Positions 6,789 to 14,391 of a stretch of DNA of 20,830 nucleotides are shown here, piece after piece. The notes under the pieces are model-generated. The model saw only the letters and a program-made list of their open reading frames with translations, had not been told where the DNA came from and made no database searches. A program made the translations under genes and the position numbers. The stretch spans positions 1 to 20,830 of the forward strand of contig JAUTWY010000524.1 in NCBI GenBank assembly GCA_030838305.1, given 5' to 3'. Every line of letters begins with the position of its first letter. Position 1 is the stretch's first letter. Origin of the DNA: Acidobacteriaceae bacterium (GTDB lineage Bacteria > Acidobacteriota > Terriglobia > Terriglobales > Acidobacteriaceae).

Positions 6789-7616
6789 TCACGCGGCTGG
6801 CCTCGTGGTGCGGCGGTTTGCCATCAGGAACGCGAATCCGAACATGGCCAGGGAAAACAAAAGCAGGGTTGCCATCGCCTCGGGCAGAGTAAATGGCGAG
6901 TCCATTCCGGGATAGAGCAGGTCGCGCAAGGCCTCGACGCCGTAGGTTAGTGGATTCATGTACATCAGGGCGCGAATCCATCCGGAAGCGCCGGAGGGCC
7001 GGAACAGAGCGCCTGACAGGAGCCAGAGCGGAATCAGGAACAGATTGATGATGCCGTGGAATGCCGAGGTGGAATCCATGGGCCAAGCGATGGCGAAGCC
7101 CAGCGCCGTCAGCGCGAACGAAACCAGGAACACCACTACGACAACCAACAACACTTGCAGGAGGTTGAGATGAACGCCGGCGAAGGGCGCGAAGACGAGG
7201 AAGATCATTCCTTGCATTGCGGCGAGCGTGGTTCCGCCGAGAACTTTGCCCAGCACGATCGCCGAGCGCGGAACCGGGGCGACCATCACGGACAGCAGGA
7301 AGCCTTCTTTCCGATCTTCGATGAGTGACATCATGGCGAAGATCGAAGTGAACAGGACAATCAGGATCAACGTGCCGGGATACAAATAATCCAAGTAGTG
7401 CTGTTGATTCGCCCCACCGGCAGTGCGTAAGGAAGTGCCAAAGCCCGAGCCAAGTACGATCCAGAACACCAGCGGAGAGGCGAGCACACCGACCACGCGC
7501 GACTTCTGCCGGTAGAAGCGGACGATCTCGCGCCACCACAGCGTGAATGCGGGCAGCAACAAGCCCGCGGAAGCGGGGGCAGTCGGTCGGGATAGTGCGG
7601 CGGTTTGGGTAGCCAT
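6789..7616 (-). CDS. ABC-2 type transporter permease
   Basis: A 275-aa membrane subunit of an ABC-2 exporter. The cytosolic N-terminus (to about 40) includes the amphipathic segment LWWREIVRFYRQKSRV. About six transmembrane helices follow, at 43-60, 82-98, 118-145, 152-178, 187-204 and 246-266. The family motif NPLTYGVEALRDLLYP lies at about 221-236. It pairs with the ATPase encoded just upstream. The start is ATG at 7616; 16 more codons upstream overlap the preceding gene and are unlikely to be used. Only 7 nt separate it from the stop of the 80-aa membrane protein, so the two are co-translated. The substrate is unknown. Polysaccharide, drug, Na+ and heme-related exporters all use this architecture. 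Confidence 0.9.
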   Translation of the reverse strand: MATQTAALSRPTAPASAGLLLPAFTLWWREIVRFYRQKSRVVGVLASPLVFWIVLGSGFGTSLRTAGGANQQHYLDYLYPGTLILIVLFTSIFAMMSLIEDRKEGFLLSVMVAPVPRSAIVLGKVLGGTTLAAMQGMIFLVFAPFAGVHLNLLQVLLVVVVVFLVSFALTALGFAIAWPMDSTSAFHGIINLFLIPLWLLSGALFRPSGASGWIRALMYMNPLTYGVEALRDLLYPGMDSPFTLPEAMATLLLFSLAMFGFAFLMANRRTTRPAA

Positions 7617-7623
7617 GAAGTAT

Positions 7624-7866
7624 TTAGCCCGCTTTCGTTGCGGGAGGTTTAGGCGCGGGCACAACTGCTTTCTGCTTACCGATCATGCCCGAGTCGCGCA
7701 TTTCCCAGTACGCGTTGAGCATAAATACTGCCGAAAGTGTGAGCAGAATGAGGCTCATGAAGAGGCCATCAACGGTAGTAATCATCCCGTTCATCAGCGT
7801 CCACACGACTCCCAGCAAGGGGAGAATGCCAAGCACAAGAGAAAGAGCAAGCATCATGGAAAGCAC
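7624..7866 (-). CDS. Small two-helix membrane protein of the ABC exporter operon
   Basis: About 80 aa with two transmembrane helices (MMLALSLVLGILPLLGVVW and DGLFMSLILLTLSAVFML) and a Lys/Pro/Ala-rich tail (KQKAVVPAPKPPATKAG). The best start is GTG at 7866: AGGAGG ends 4 nt before it and overlaps the last codons of the ATPase gene. ATG at 7857 or 7854 is possible but 13 or more nt from the Shine-Dalgarno sequence. A longer frame upstream overlaps the ATPase and is a shadow. One nucleotide separates it from the ATPase stop, so translation is probably coupled. Its place between ATPase and permease suggests an accessory subunit of the exporter. I know no named family for it. Confidence 0.7.
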   Translation of the reverse strand: MLSMMLALSLVLGILPLLGVVWTLMNGMITTVDGLFMSLILLTLSAVFMLNAYWEMRDSGMIGKQKAVVPAPKPPATKAG

Positions 7867-7867
7867 A

Positions 7868-8905
7868 TTACCTCCTGTGAGTTTCGGAATTAGACTCCGC
7901 GTTCTCTTGGTTATCGTTTTTATCTTCGCTCCAGAACCTGTGTCCGGTGCGGCGAATGAAGACATCTTCAAGAGCCGGCTTGCTCACCGACAGCGCCTCG
8001 ATCTCTCCGGGAAAAGCTTCGACGACCTCGGTGACGAAGCGGTGTGCGCCCTCGCGTTCCATACGGATCTGGTTTTCGAGGACCGTGGTCTCAACGTGAA
8101 AGCGGGCGCGGATGCGCTCGGCCAGCAAGCCTGCGTCATGTGCGGCGTCCAGAAGCACGACGTCGCCGCCGATTTCCGCCTTCAATTCCGCCGGCGTGCC
8201 TAGAGCGACGAGGTTGCCTTCGTTCATGATGGCCAAGCGGTCACAGCGTTCGGCTTCCTCCATAAGATGCGTGGTGACCAGCACGGAGACCTGTTCCTCG
8301 TCACGCAGCATCTGCAGGTATTGCCAGAGATCGCGACGGGCTCCGGGATCGAGGCCGGTAGTGGGTTCATCGAGGAGGAGCACTCCGGGATGATGCAATA
8401 ATCCTTTGGCCAATTCGATTCGCCGCTGCATTCCGCCGGAGAAAGTTTCAACGAGTTCTTTCGCTCGATCAGCCAGCCCGACGCGCGCGAGGATTTCTTC
8501 AATACGGTTTTTCAGCCCCGTGCCACGAAGGCCGTAGAGATGCCCTTGATGCCAAAGATTTTCGTAGGCCGTGAGTTTTAGATCGATGCTCTGCGCCTGG
8601 AAGACTACACCGATTTGCCGCCGCAAGCGCGCGGGTTCCCGCGCCGCGTCGCAGCCCATGATTGTGGCGCGGCCGGCTGTCGGAATCATCAGAGTGGAGA
8701 GAATTCGGAACAGTGTGGTCTTGCCGCTGCCATTCGGGCCGAGCAGGCCAAACAGCTCCGCCGGACGCACGTCGAACGAAACGCCATTCAAAGCCGTACG
8801 GCTCTCGTAGCGATGCACCAGGTTCTCCACGGAGATGACGGGCTCGCAGGAAGTAGGATTCACCTCCGAAGATGCCTCGACGAATGCAGAAACTTTCGAT
8901 GCCAA
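7868..8905 (-). CDS. ABC-2 exporter ATP-binding protein
   Basis: A 345-aa ATPase with all ABC motifs: Walker A GPNGSGKT at 56-63, Q-loop FQAQS at about 102-106, signature FSGGMQ at 155-160, Walker B LLLDEP at 176-181, D-loop GLD, and the switch His in TTH at 213. It belongs to the CcmA/DrrA-like group that drives ABC-2 permeases. The C-terminal extension (about 245-320: VVLLDAAHDAGLLAERI, SVSKPALEDVFIRRTG) is typical of that group. The chosen start is TTG at 8905, with AGGA six nt upstream (minus strand); the frame is open 56 codons further but into non-coding sequence. GTG at the codon for residue 15 is another option. It follows ctaA by 67 bp on the same strand. Confidence 0.9.
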   Translation of the reverse strand: MASKVSAFVEASSEVNPTSCEPVISVENLVHRYESRTALNGVSFDVRPAELFGLLGPNGSGKTTLFRILSTLMIPTAGRATIMGCDAAREPARLRRQIGVVFQAQSIDLKLTAYENLWHQGHLYGLRGTGLKNRIEEILARVGLADRAKELVETFSGGMQRRIELAKGLLHHPGVLLLDEPTTGLDPGARRDLWQYLQMLRDEEQVSVLVTTHLMEEAERCDRLAIMNEGNLVALGTPAELKAEIGGDVVLLDAAHDAGLLAERIRARFHVETTVLENQIRMEREGAHRFVTEVVEAFPGEIEALSVSKPALEDVFIRRTGHRFWSEDKNDNQENAESNSETHRR

Positions 8906-8972
8906 AGGGTTTCCTAAGATTATTCGAGTATCAGTGTACGATGTTTTCGCACCGAGCATCCCCGTACCAAGG

Positions 8973-9989
8973 TCATGCGGCCGAGACATCCTGCTGCGGT
9001 TGGGGCACGTGTTCTTCAAATGCGACCGGGACGTGGCGCCATACTTGAATTGCCAGGACCACGGTGGTAGCAAGCAGCAGCGCGCCTACGGCCACATGCG
9101 CCACCGTCGCCGCTACCATGGGCAGCTCAGGTTGCACGGCGCTTCGGCCCCAGGCTACACGGGTTAAGAATGCAGTGAAGCCGAGACAGAGTTGTGTGAT
9201 CAGAAGCGACAGCATGATGATCGCGGGGCGCCGCACTGCCTCGATATTCGAATACACCGAGACGGCCCGCACCGCTGTCCAGGAAAGTAGGAATGTCACA
9301 ACCACGGCATTTACCACGTGCGGCCACCAACTCATTCCGTGATGACGGAACATCCCGCCCAAGATGAGTTGCACGTAGAGGATGAAGATGGAGAGCCAGG
9401 TCAGCGTCGATAAGTTGGGCCGTCGCTGGTCGAACTCTACTCGGGGCTGTTCCTCGACCCACTTTCGTCCGGTGAATAGCGCGATGGCGACCGCGATGCA
9501 GAAAAAAGTCTGCGCTACTGTTGCGTGCGCCGTTGAAACGGCGGGCGGCTGGAAGTACAAGACGGTGAGTCCACCCAGAATGGCTTGGGCGATGACGGTG
9601 CAGAATGCGCCCAGTGCCAGCCAGCGCAGCCAGCGGCGCTTTTCCACCAGCAGCGTCCAGATTGCGATGGCCAGGGTCAATGACACCACCGTGCCGGCCA
9701 GCATGCGGTGACTCCACTCGTAGCGCACGCCGCCCACAAAGTGCGGTACCTTGATCAAATAGCCGAATGAAGTGGGCCAGTCAGGAACCGATAGTCCGGC
9801 GTCGTTGCTGGTGACCAAAGCGCCCGCGGTGATGACAACGAATGTCGCACACGCCACGAAGACGGCGAAGATGTGATGTGCGCGATTGTAGGTTGCCGGA
9901 ATGGCTTTCAGGACATACTCCTTGAGGTAGGCAGGGATGAGTAACGCCGCCTTGGAGCGCCGTGGGCTGCGCCGACCGGCCCAGCCCAC
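8973..9989 (-). CDS. ctaA: Heme A synthase (CtaA/COX15 family)
   Basis: An eight-helix membrane enzyme that oxidises the C8 methyl of heme O to make heme A for aa3-type cytochrome oxidases. Numbered from GTG 9989 (338 aa), the N-terminal half has NDAGLSVPDWP at 62-72. The four heme-ligand histidines fit His94 (EWSHRMLAG), His155 (STAHATVAQ), His224 (WWPHVVNAVV) and His298 (TVAHVAVGALLL). The cysteine pair found in the first external loop of some CtaA proteins is absent. The start is unsettled. GTG 9989 gives an Arg-rich leader. A CTG at 9911, 6 nt after AAGGAG on the minus strand, would begin closer to the usual family N-terminus. A heme-A oxidase is implied, but neither it nor ctaB is in the window. 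The gene sits between the copper lipoprotein and the ABC exporter. Confidence 0.9.
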   Translation of the reverse strand: MGWAGRRSPRRSKAALLIPAYLKEYVLKAIPATYNRAHHIFAVFVACATFVVITAGALVTSNDAGLSVPDWPTSFGYLIKVPHFVGGVRYEWSHRMLAGTVVSLTLAIAIWTLLVEKRRWLRWLALGAFCTVIAQAILGGLTVLYFQPPAVSTAHATVAQTFFCIAVAIALFTGRKWVEEQPRVEFDQRRPNLSTLTWLSIFILYVQLILGGMFRHHGMSWWPHVVNAVVVTFLLSWTAVRAVSVYSNIEAVRRPAIIMLSLLITQLCLGFTAFLTRVAWGRSAVQPELPMVAATVAHVAVGALLLATTVVLAIQVWRHVPVAFEEHVPQPQQDVSAA

Positions 9990-10044
9990 TACGCCAAAGA
10001 GCTAATTTTATCAGACGAGATCGTGCCCGGGCGTCATTACACCC

Positions 10045-10067
10045 AGTCCGCATCCCGGCGTCGGACT
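10045..10067. other. Hairpin just after the copper-lipoprotein gene
   Basis: AGTCCG (10045-10050) pairs with CGGACT (10062-10067) across an 11-nt loop, beginning at the stop codon of the lipoprotein gene. No T-tract follows, so it is at most a weak terminator or an mRNA 3' stabiliser. Confidence 0.3.
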
Positions 10068-10857
10068 ATTCGCCTCCGGCTTTGAAGCTCTGGTCGACGG
10101 TCTTGGTCTCCTTCGCGGCGACCGTTACCTTCTGATCCTGCTCGCCGAGTTTCTCGTGCACGAAGGCGATGGTGTAGTCCCCAGGAGGAAGTCCCTTAAT
10201 CTCGTACTTTCCGGATTTGTCGGTGACCGCGTAGAACGGGCTTTTCACCACGCTGATGTACATCTTCATCCAGGGATGCTGGTTGCACTTCACTGGAAGC
10301 ATGATTTCTTCGCGGGCGAAATTCTTTTCGATTGCGGGGGACGAGGGTGGCTGCGACTCGTTCCACTCGCGGTTGTCTTTCGGTGTGGGATGGATGTTGT
10401 GCGTGGTCTGATCGTCATTCTTGATCTGGACGGTTTGGCCGGCCATCACGCCCATCACGTGGGGATGGTACTTGCAACCGCTCTGGTCGAGGACCACGGG
10501 GTCTTTGGGTACTTCGAAGGTGCGGCTGCCAAGTCCGTCTTTTACGTACACGAATACGTTGGCGAGATCGCCGCCGCTTGCCACGATGGTTTCTGCTTCG
10601 TTGGAACCCTTGCAGGCGGGATCCTGGCTCATGTCGATCTTCGATTGCTTCGGGGCTGTGCCGTCAAATTTAACCGCGCCCTTCACCGTGGCGACCGTCG
10701 CGGGATCAATCGGCGTGGCCGCAGGAGCAGGCGCAGCTTCCTTCTCAGCAGTGGTGTTGCTCGATTGTTCTGTATTCTTGTTGCAAGCCACAGTCAGCAG
10801 CAGGCCGCCCAAAGCCAGCACGCTGACCAATCCCTTCCAACTGGTTTTCTTATTCAT
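10066..10857 (-). CDS. Lipoprotein with cupredoxin-like copper site and carboxypeptidase-regulatory-like domain
   Basis: A 263-aa secreted lipoprotein. The signal peptide ends in the lipobox LTVAC, with lipidated Cys25, followed by a Thr/Glu/Ala/Pro-rich linker to about 52. The middle domain (about 55-205) is cupredoxin-like: TTHNIHP supplies His153 (with His156), and KCNQHPWMKM supplies Cys191, His194 and Met197 or Met199. That is the His...Cys-x2-His-x2-Met pattern of type-1 copper. A second cluster, GCKYHPH at 127-133, may bind metal or redox partners. The C-terminus (about 205-260; GKYEIKGLPPGDYTIAFVHE) matches the carboxypeptidase-regulatory-like beta-sandwich. GAAGGA precedes the ATG by 5-6 nt. 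Lying between the octaheme cytochrome and ctaA, it is a plausible membrane-tethered electron carrier between the b6f-like complex and an oxidase (inference). Confidence 0.8.
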   Translation of the reverse strand: MNKKTSWKGLVSVLALGGLLLTVACNKNTEQSSNTTAEKEAAPAPAATPIDPATVATVKGAVKFDGTAPKQSKIDMSQDPACKGSNEAETIVASGGDLANVFVYVKDGLGSRTFEVPKDPVVLDQSGCKYHPHVMGVMAGQTVQIKNDDQTTHNIHPTPKDNREWNESQPPSSPAIEKNFAREEIMLPVKCNQHPWMKMYISVVKSPFYAVTDKSGKYEIKGLPPGDYTIAFVHEKLGEQDQKVTVAAKETKTVDQSFKAGGE

Positions 10858-10904
10858 GATGTCCTTCTTTCTTTTCTTTAGTAGTTGATCCTTAAACCCT
10901 AGTT

Positions 10905-10996
10905 ATCATCCCGAGCGTAGCCAGGGATCTTGGTTTCTCTACACAGCGGCAGTGCTGCACAAACGCCCCAAAATCCCTCGCTTCGCACGGGATGAC
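10905..10996. repeat. Inverted pair of the dispersed 29-nt element
   Basis: Copy 10905-10933 is inverted relative to copy 10968-10996, with about 24 of 29 positions matching by eye. The pair is separated by 34 bp and could form a long mRNA hairpin between the octaheme and copper-lipoprotein genes. The third copy is at 3173-3201. This layout is that of a BIME/REP pair. Confidence 0.7.
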
Positions 10997-11010
10997 AGGC
11001 GGGGGTCATT

Positions 11011-14000
11011 TTACCGTGAGCCGCCGCTCCCTGTTCGATGCGATTCGACCGCAGCCTGTTTGCGATTGCTTTTCACCTGCAGCGCTGCCTTCGCTCGTGG
11101 CATGGACGATGCTACCTTCCGCTGTTCTTCCGGCGTCAATTGGAAGATGTAATCCGTCAAAAGCTTTCTATGGTCTCCCGCATAGCCCTGGAACGAGGGC
11201 GGGGTTGGCCCGGCGAATACCCATTGATTGTTCTGCTGCTTGAATAAGCCTGATGGCATTGATGTGCCGGGACTGACGGCTTGCGGGTCCGTGATCCAGC
11301 GCTCGACCCAGTCGGGCTTCAGGCGTTCTTTTGCCAGCAGGAAGTTGGGAGCTGTGGCGATCTTGTCATGCGCGGGATCGCCCGTGGCGTGGCACTTCAG
11401 ACATGGCGCAGCCGCACTTGAGAACAGGCTGCGTGCCATGTCCGATTCTTTGGTCGTGAGAACCGGTACCTGCTCGGGGATGTACGGTATCGGCTGCTGC
11501 GATAGCGCCTGGAAGAAGCGCACCAGTTTGCGCAGTTCGTTATCCGAAAATGAGAACGTGGGCATGCGCACTTTTAAGTAAGGACGCACGCCGTTGCGGT
11601 TCGTATCAGTCGTGCTCAACGCTGGATTTGACAAGAACTTGCGCAGCCATTCGGGATCGACGCGCGCGCCTTCGGTCAAGAGCTTCGGAGGTAATTGTTC
11701 CTGATTGTCCTGATATTGCTGCAAACCCATCAGGATGGTCTGCTGGCCGGGGATGAATTGATGGCAGCCCATGCAGTTGTACTTCTTAATGACCCACCAG
11801 CCCTCCTGAATATCGTGGCGCGCGTCGCCGGGCTTGTATTGATAACTGGCGGGCAGGGAAGTTTCTTCGCTTCCCATCAGGAAAGTTGTGAGGTCGCGCA
11901 CCTGATCCTTGGTGAGGTGCACGTTGGGCATGCGCAGGGCTTCGGTTTCGCCCTTCACTTTGCCCTGGTCATAAATGTTGGGCTCGGCGAGTTTGTGTTC
12001 GAAAAATCCTTTGTGATCGTACCAGGGCTGAGTCGACGGACCGTCGGGCAACCGCGCCAGATCTTCTTTGTCTTTGATCGGCTCGGCATCTTTTCCGCCA
12101 CGCTGTGCGATCTCCGTGAACAGGGCGAAGTCGAGGCGCTCAATGGGCTTGCTGCCCTCGTAGGTGAGCTCGGTACCGATGCGGCCTTCGTCCTCGAAAC
12201 CTGCGATCTCATGGCAGCCGGAGCAGCCAAAGTGCCGCACCCACTTCTTGCCCTCGGCCTTAAGGTTCGGATCATCCATGAACGACGCATCCGCATAGGA
12301 CGACGGATCCTGCTTCTTTTGCGTCATCAAGTAGCTTGCGATGTCTTCCGCATCCTCGGGAGCGAGGCGCAGGCTGGGCATCACCGTCATGTTCTGCACT
12401 TGCAGTTCGTGACCGTCGTTGGGACACTGGCTATGCTCGAGGTCGAACTTGTAGGGAACGCCCTTCTTGGCGTAATCCTCGGGACCAATATCTTTCTTTT
12501 CGTAAGGGCAATAGGGGCGGGTGCGCTCGCGCGCGTTGTGAATCCAGCGAACCAGGTAATCGTAATTCGCTTTCTCTCCGACCCGCGTGAGATTCGCGGC
12601 GAAGGTGCCGCCCTGCATTTGATTGCCTTCACCGATCGAATGGCAGGCCATGCATCCGCGAGTTTCGAACAATTCCTTGCCATGCCCGGCATTGCCGGGC
12701 TTGTGCTTGGGAACCGCATCAGTGAAGGCCGACTGCCAGATGTAGGCGGAGATCGCCTGAATCTGATGATCGCTCAGACGGAAGTTCGGCATCTTGGTGG
12801 TGGGACGGAAGTCGGAAGGCTTTTTCAACCAAACGGGAATCCAATTCTTGTTCAGCTTGAGCCGCGCGTCTTTTAGATTTGGCCCAACTTTCTTCATGTC
12901 TTGCAGCAAGCTGTGTGACTGGAAATCGAGCTGCTGCAAACGCCCGTCTAGCTTGCTGTTTGCGACCCTCAGGTCTACTGCCTGGCCATTCAGGCGATTC
13001 GCTTCCTCGTTTGACTGCGCCGCATCCGCCTGCTTCATCAGATATGCGGTCTGCTTGATATTCTCTTTTTTCTGGGTTTCAATCTGCTTGATCTGCTGCC
13101 CGACCGAGTTCAGGTCTTCCGGCTCTTTGTCGTAGCCTTCATACCGGTGACAGCCCATGCAGCCTCTCTGCCGGAAGAGGTCTTTGCCGTTGTTGATGGT
13201 TTGCCATTGCACATCACCGCTGGCCAGAACCATGTCGGCGGAGTGGCAGGACTGACAACCGGCCTCCGAGTTCTCTTTCGGATAGAGCGGCCACAGCCAG
13301 TGCTCATAATTTCCGTGGGCCTTCTCGACACTCGTGGTGGCGCGTCCATTGCCCTGATGACAGGGCGAGCAGCCGAATTTATCAGGATCGTGAATCTTCA
13401 ACAACTCGGGTTCAGGATGGCTGGTAAGAGCGTTGGCATATTCGTCAGGCTTCTTTTCGCCCTTCGACATCATCGAAGCCGGGATAATTTTCAGGGGCTC
13501 GCGAGCGTTCAGGTGGCAGGATTCGCAGCGGTCCACGATGTTCGCGTCGGCGACATTGATCTGGACGATCTGCGGATCCCAGTCGCCGATTTTTCGCTTG
13601 AGTCCGTCAATCTGTTGCTGCGTCAGGTCAACCATGTGGTCGGTGACGTATTCATCCATTTTCGCCCTGGCAGCGGTCACCGGCTTTAGTACATCGCCGA
13701 GTTCCAGGCTCAGCTTGGTGCGCTCGTCGCGGATCTCGTTATATTTTTCTTCGAGTTGTGGGAAAGTGTATTTTTGTTTGCTGCCATCCGGGAATTCGAC
13801 CGTCGCCTGCTCGTTCTTATACTTATCGATTTCCTTTTTCTTGCTGGCCTTGGCGGAATCGCTGGTGCTGGTTTCCAGTTCGTAGGTCAGCGCGTTCACG
13901 TAGGCGCGACGGTCGGTGAATACGCTCTGAACGGCGAGCAGGCGGGCACTGGCGTCGTCAAGCTTCCGGCGGGCTTCGTCTGCTTGAGCCTTCGAGTCCT

Positions 14001-14277
14001 GATAAGTCTTGTCGTAGGTTTGCTTGAGCGCAACGTAATCCGGATTCTGCTCGACATCTTTCTCCGATGTTGCCGACTTCGATCGCGAAGTGTTGAGAAA
14101 TGCGCTATAGCGATCCTTCCAGTTTTCCTGGAGAGCCTTCCACGGACGCTGGCCCCACGCCTCATCCCACAAGGCCCAGAACAAGGTCGCCATCAGAATC
14201 ACCGTCGCGATCAGGTAATACGCCGCGTACGATTTGGTTGTTATCGGGTCCTGCTCGGGGTTCGGTTGTTCAGGCAC
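11011..14277 (-). CDS. Membrane-anchored octaheme cytochrome c of the b6f-like complex
   Basis: A 1,088-aa protein with one N-terminal transmembrane helix (about 19-37, YYLIATVILMATLFWALW), a long charged coiled coil (about 75-225) and a periplasmic region with eight CXXCH motifs, at 251, 303, 341, 373, 542, 685, 835 and 959. The last five hemes are each followed by an MP-type motif (Met496, 633, 783, 905, 1007) and helix, the pattern of class I His/Met cytochrome c. The first three lack one and look multiheme-type. A second coiled coil (about 388-460) lies inside the heme-4 domain. Cys590 (YCPYE) and Cys618 (QCPNDGH) suggest a small extra metal site. The start is GTG at 14277, with GGAGG 7 nt upstream. 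The ATG nine codons earlier lies inside a dispersed repeat. It follows the cytochrome b subunits, so it is probably the complex's cytochrome c subunit. Confidence 0.9.
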   Translation of the reverse strand: MPEQPNPEQDPITTKSYAAYYLIATVILMATLFWALWDEAWGQRPWKALQENWKDRYSAFLNTSRSKSATSEKDVEQNPDYVALKQTYDKTYQDSKAQADEARRKLDDASARLLAVQSVFTDRRAYVNALTYELETSTSDSAKASKKKEIDKYKNEQATVEFPDGSKQKYTFPQLEEKYNEIRDERTKLSLELGDVLKPVTAARAKMDEYVTDHMVDLTQQQIDGLKRKIGDWDPQIVQINVADANIVDRCESCHLNAREPLKIIPASMMSKGEKKPDEYANALTSHPEPELLKIHDPDKFGCSPCHQGNGRATTSVEKAHGNYEHWLWPLYPKENSEAGCQSCHSADMVLASGDVQWQTINNGKDLFRQRGCMGCHRYEGYDKEPEDLNSVGQQIKQIETQKKENIKQTAYLMKQADAAQSNEEANRLNGQAVDLRVANSKLDGRLQQLDFQSHSLLQDMKKVGPNLKDARLKLNKNWIPVWLKKPSDFRPTTKMPNFRLSDHQIQAISAYIWQSAFTDAVPKHKPGNAGHGKELFETRGCMACHSIGEGNQMQGGTFAANLTRVGEKANYDYLVRWIHNARERTRPYCPYEKKDIGPEDYAKKGVPYKFDLEHSQCPNDGHELQVQNMTVMPSLRLAPEDAEDIASYLMTQKKQDPSSYADASFMDDPNLKAEGKKWVRHFGCSGCHEIAGFEDEGRIGTELTYEGSKPIERLDFALFTEIAQRGGKDAEPIKDKEDLARLPDGPSTQPWYDHKGFFEHKLAEPNIYDQGKVKGETEALRMPNVHLTKDQVRDLTTFLMGSEETSLPASYQYKPGDARHDIQEGWWVIKKYNCMGCHQFIPGQQTILMGLQQYQDNQEQLPPKLLTEGARVDPEWLRKFLSNPALSTTDTNRNGVRPYLKVRMPTFSFSDNELRKLVRFFQALSQQPIPYIPEQVPVLTTKESDMARSLFSSAAAPCLKCHATGDPAHDKIATAPNFLLAKERLKPDWVERWITDPQAVSPGTSMPSGLFKQQNNQWVFAGPTPPSFQGYAGDHRKLLTDYIFQLTPEEQRKVASSMPRAKAALQVKSNRKQAAVESHRTGSGGSR

Positions 14278-14299
14278 CGCGCTTCCTCCGAAGTCTTTT

Positions 14300-14345
14300 G
14301 TCATTCCGAACAGGGCCGAGGGCCCGGTGAGGAATCTGCTGTTCT
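14300..14345 (+). repeat. Dispersed 'GTCATTCCGAAC' repeat, copy 1
   Basis: A 46-nt element running from GTCATTCCGAAC to CTGCTGTTCT, with a short internal GGGCC/GGCCC stem. It is nearly identical to 15379-15423. Read on the minus strand it supplies an ATG in frame with the octaheme gene, which could mislead start calling. Confidence 0.8.
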
Positions 14346-14391
14346 CGCTGACATCAAAAGTTCCACTTGAATGTTTACGAATTTCAGAACG

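Noticed and set aside
6763..7539. 258-codon minus-strand frame overlapping the ABC permease
   Set aside because: Shadow frame; the 6789-7616 frame has the ABC-2 helices and the NPLTYGVEALRDLL motif.
11695..12876. 393-codon plus-strand frame opposite the octaheme gene
   Set aside because: It lies wholly antisense to clear CXXCH-bearing coding sequence, has no ribosome-binding site or known family, and arises from the codon bias of the real gene.
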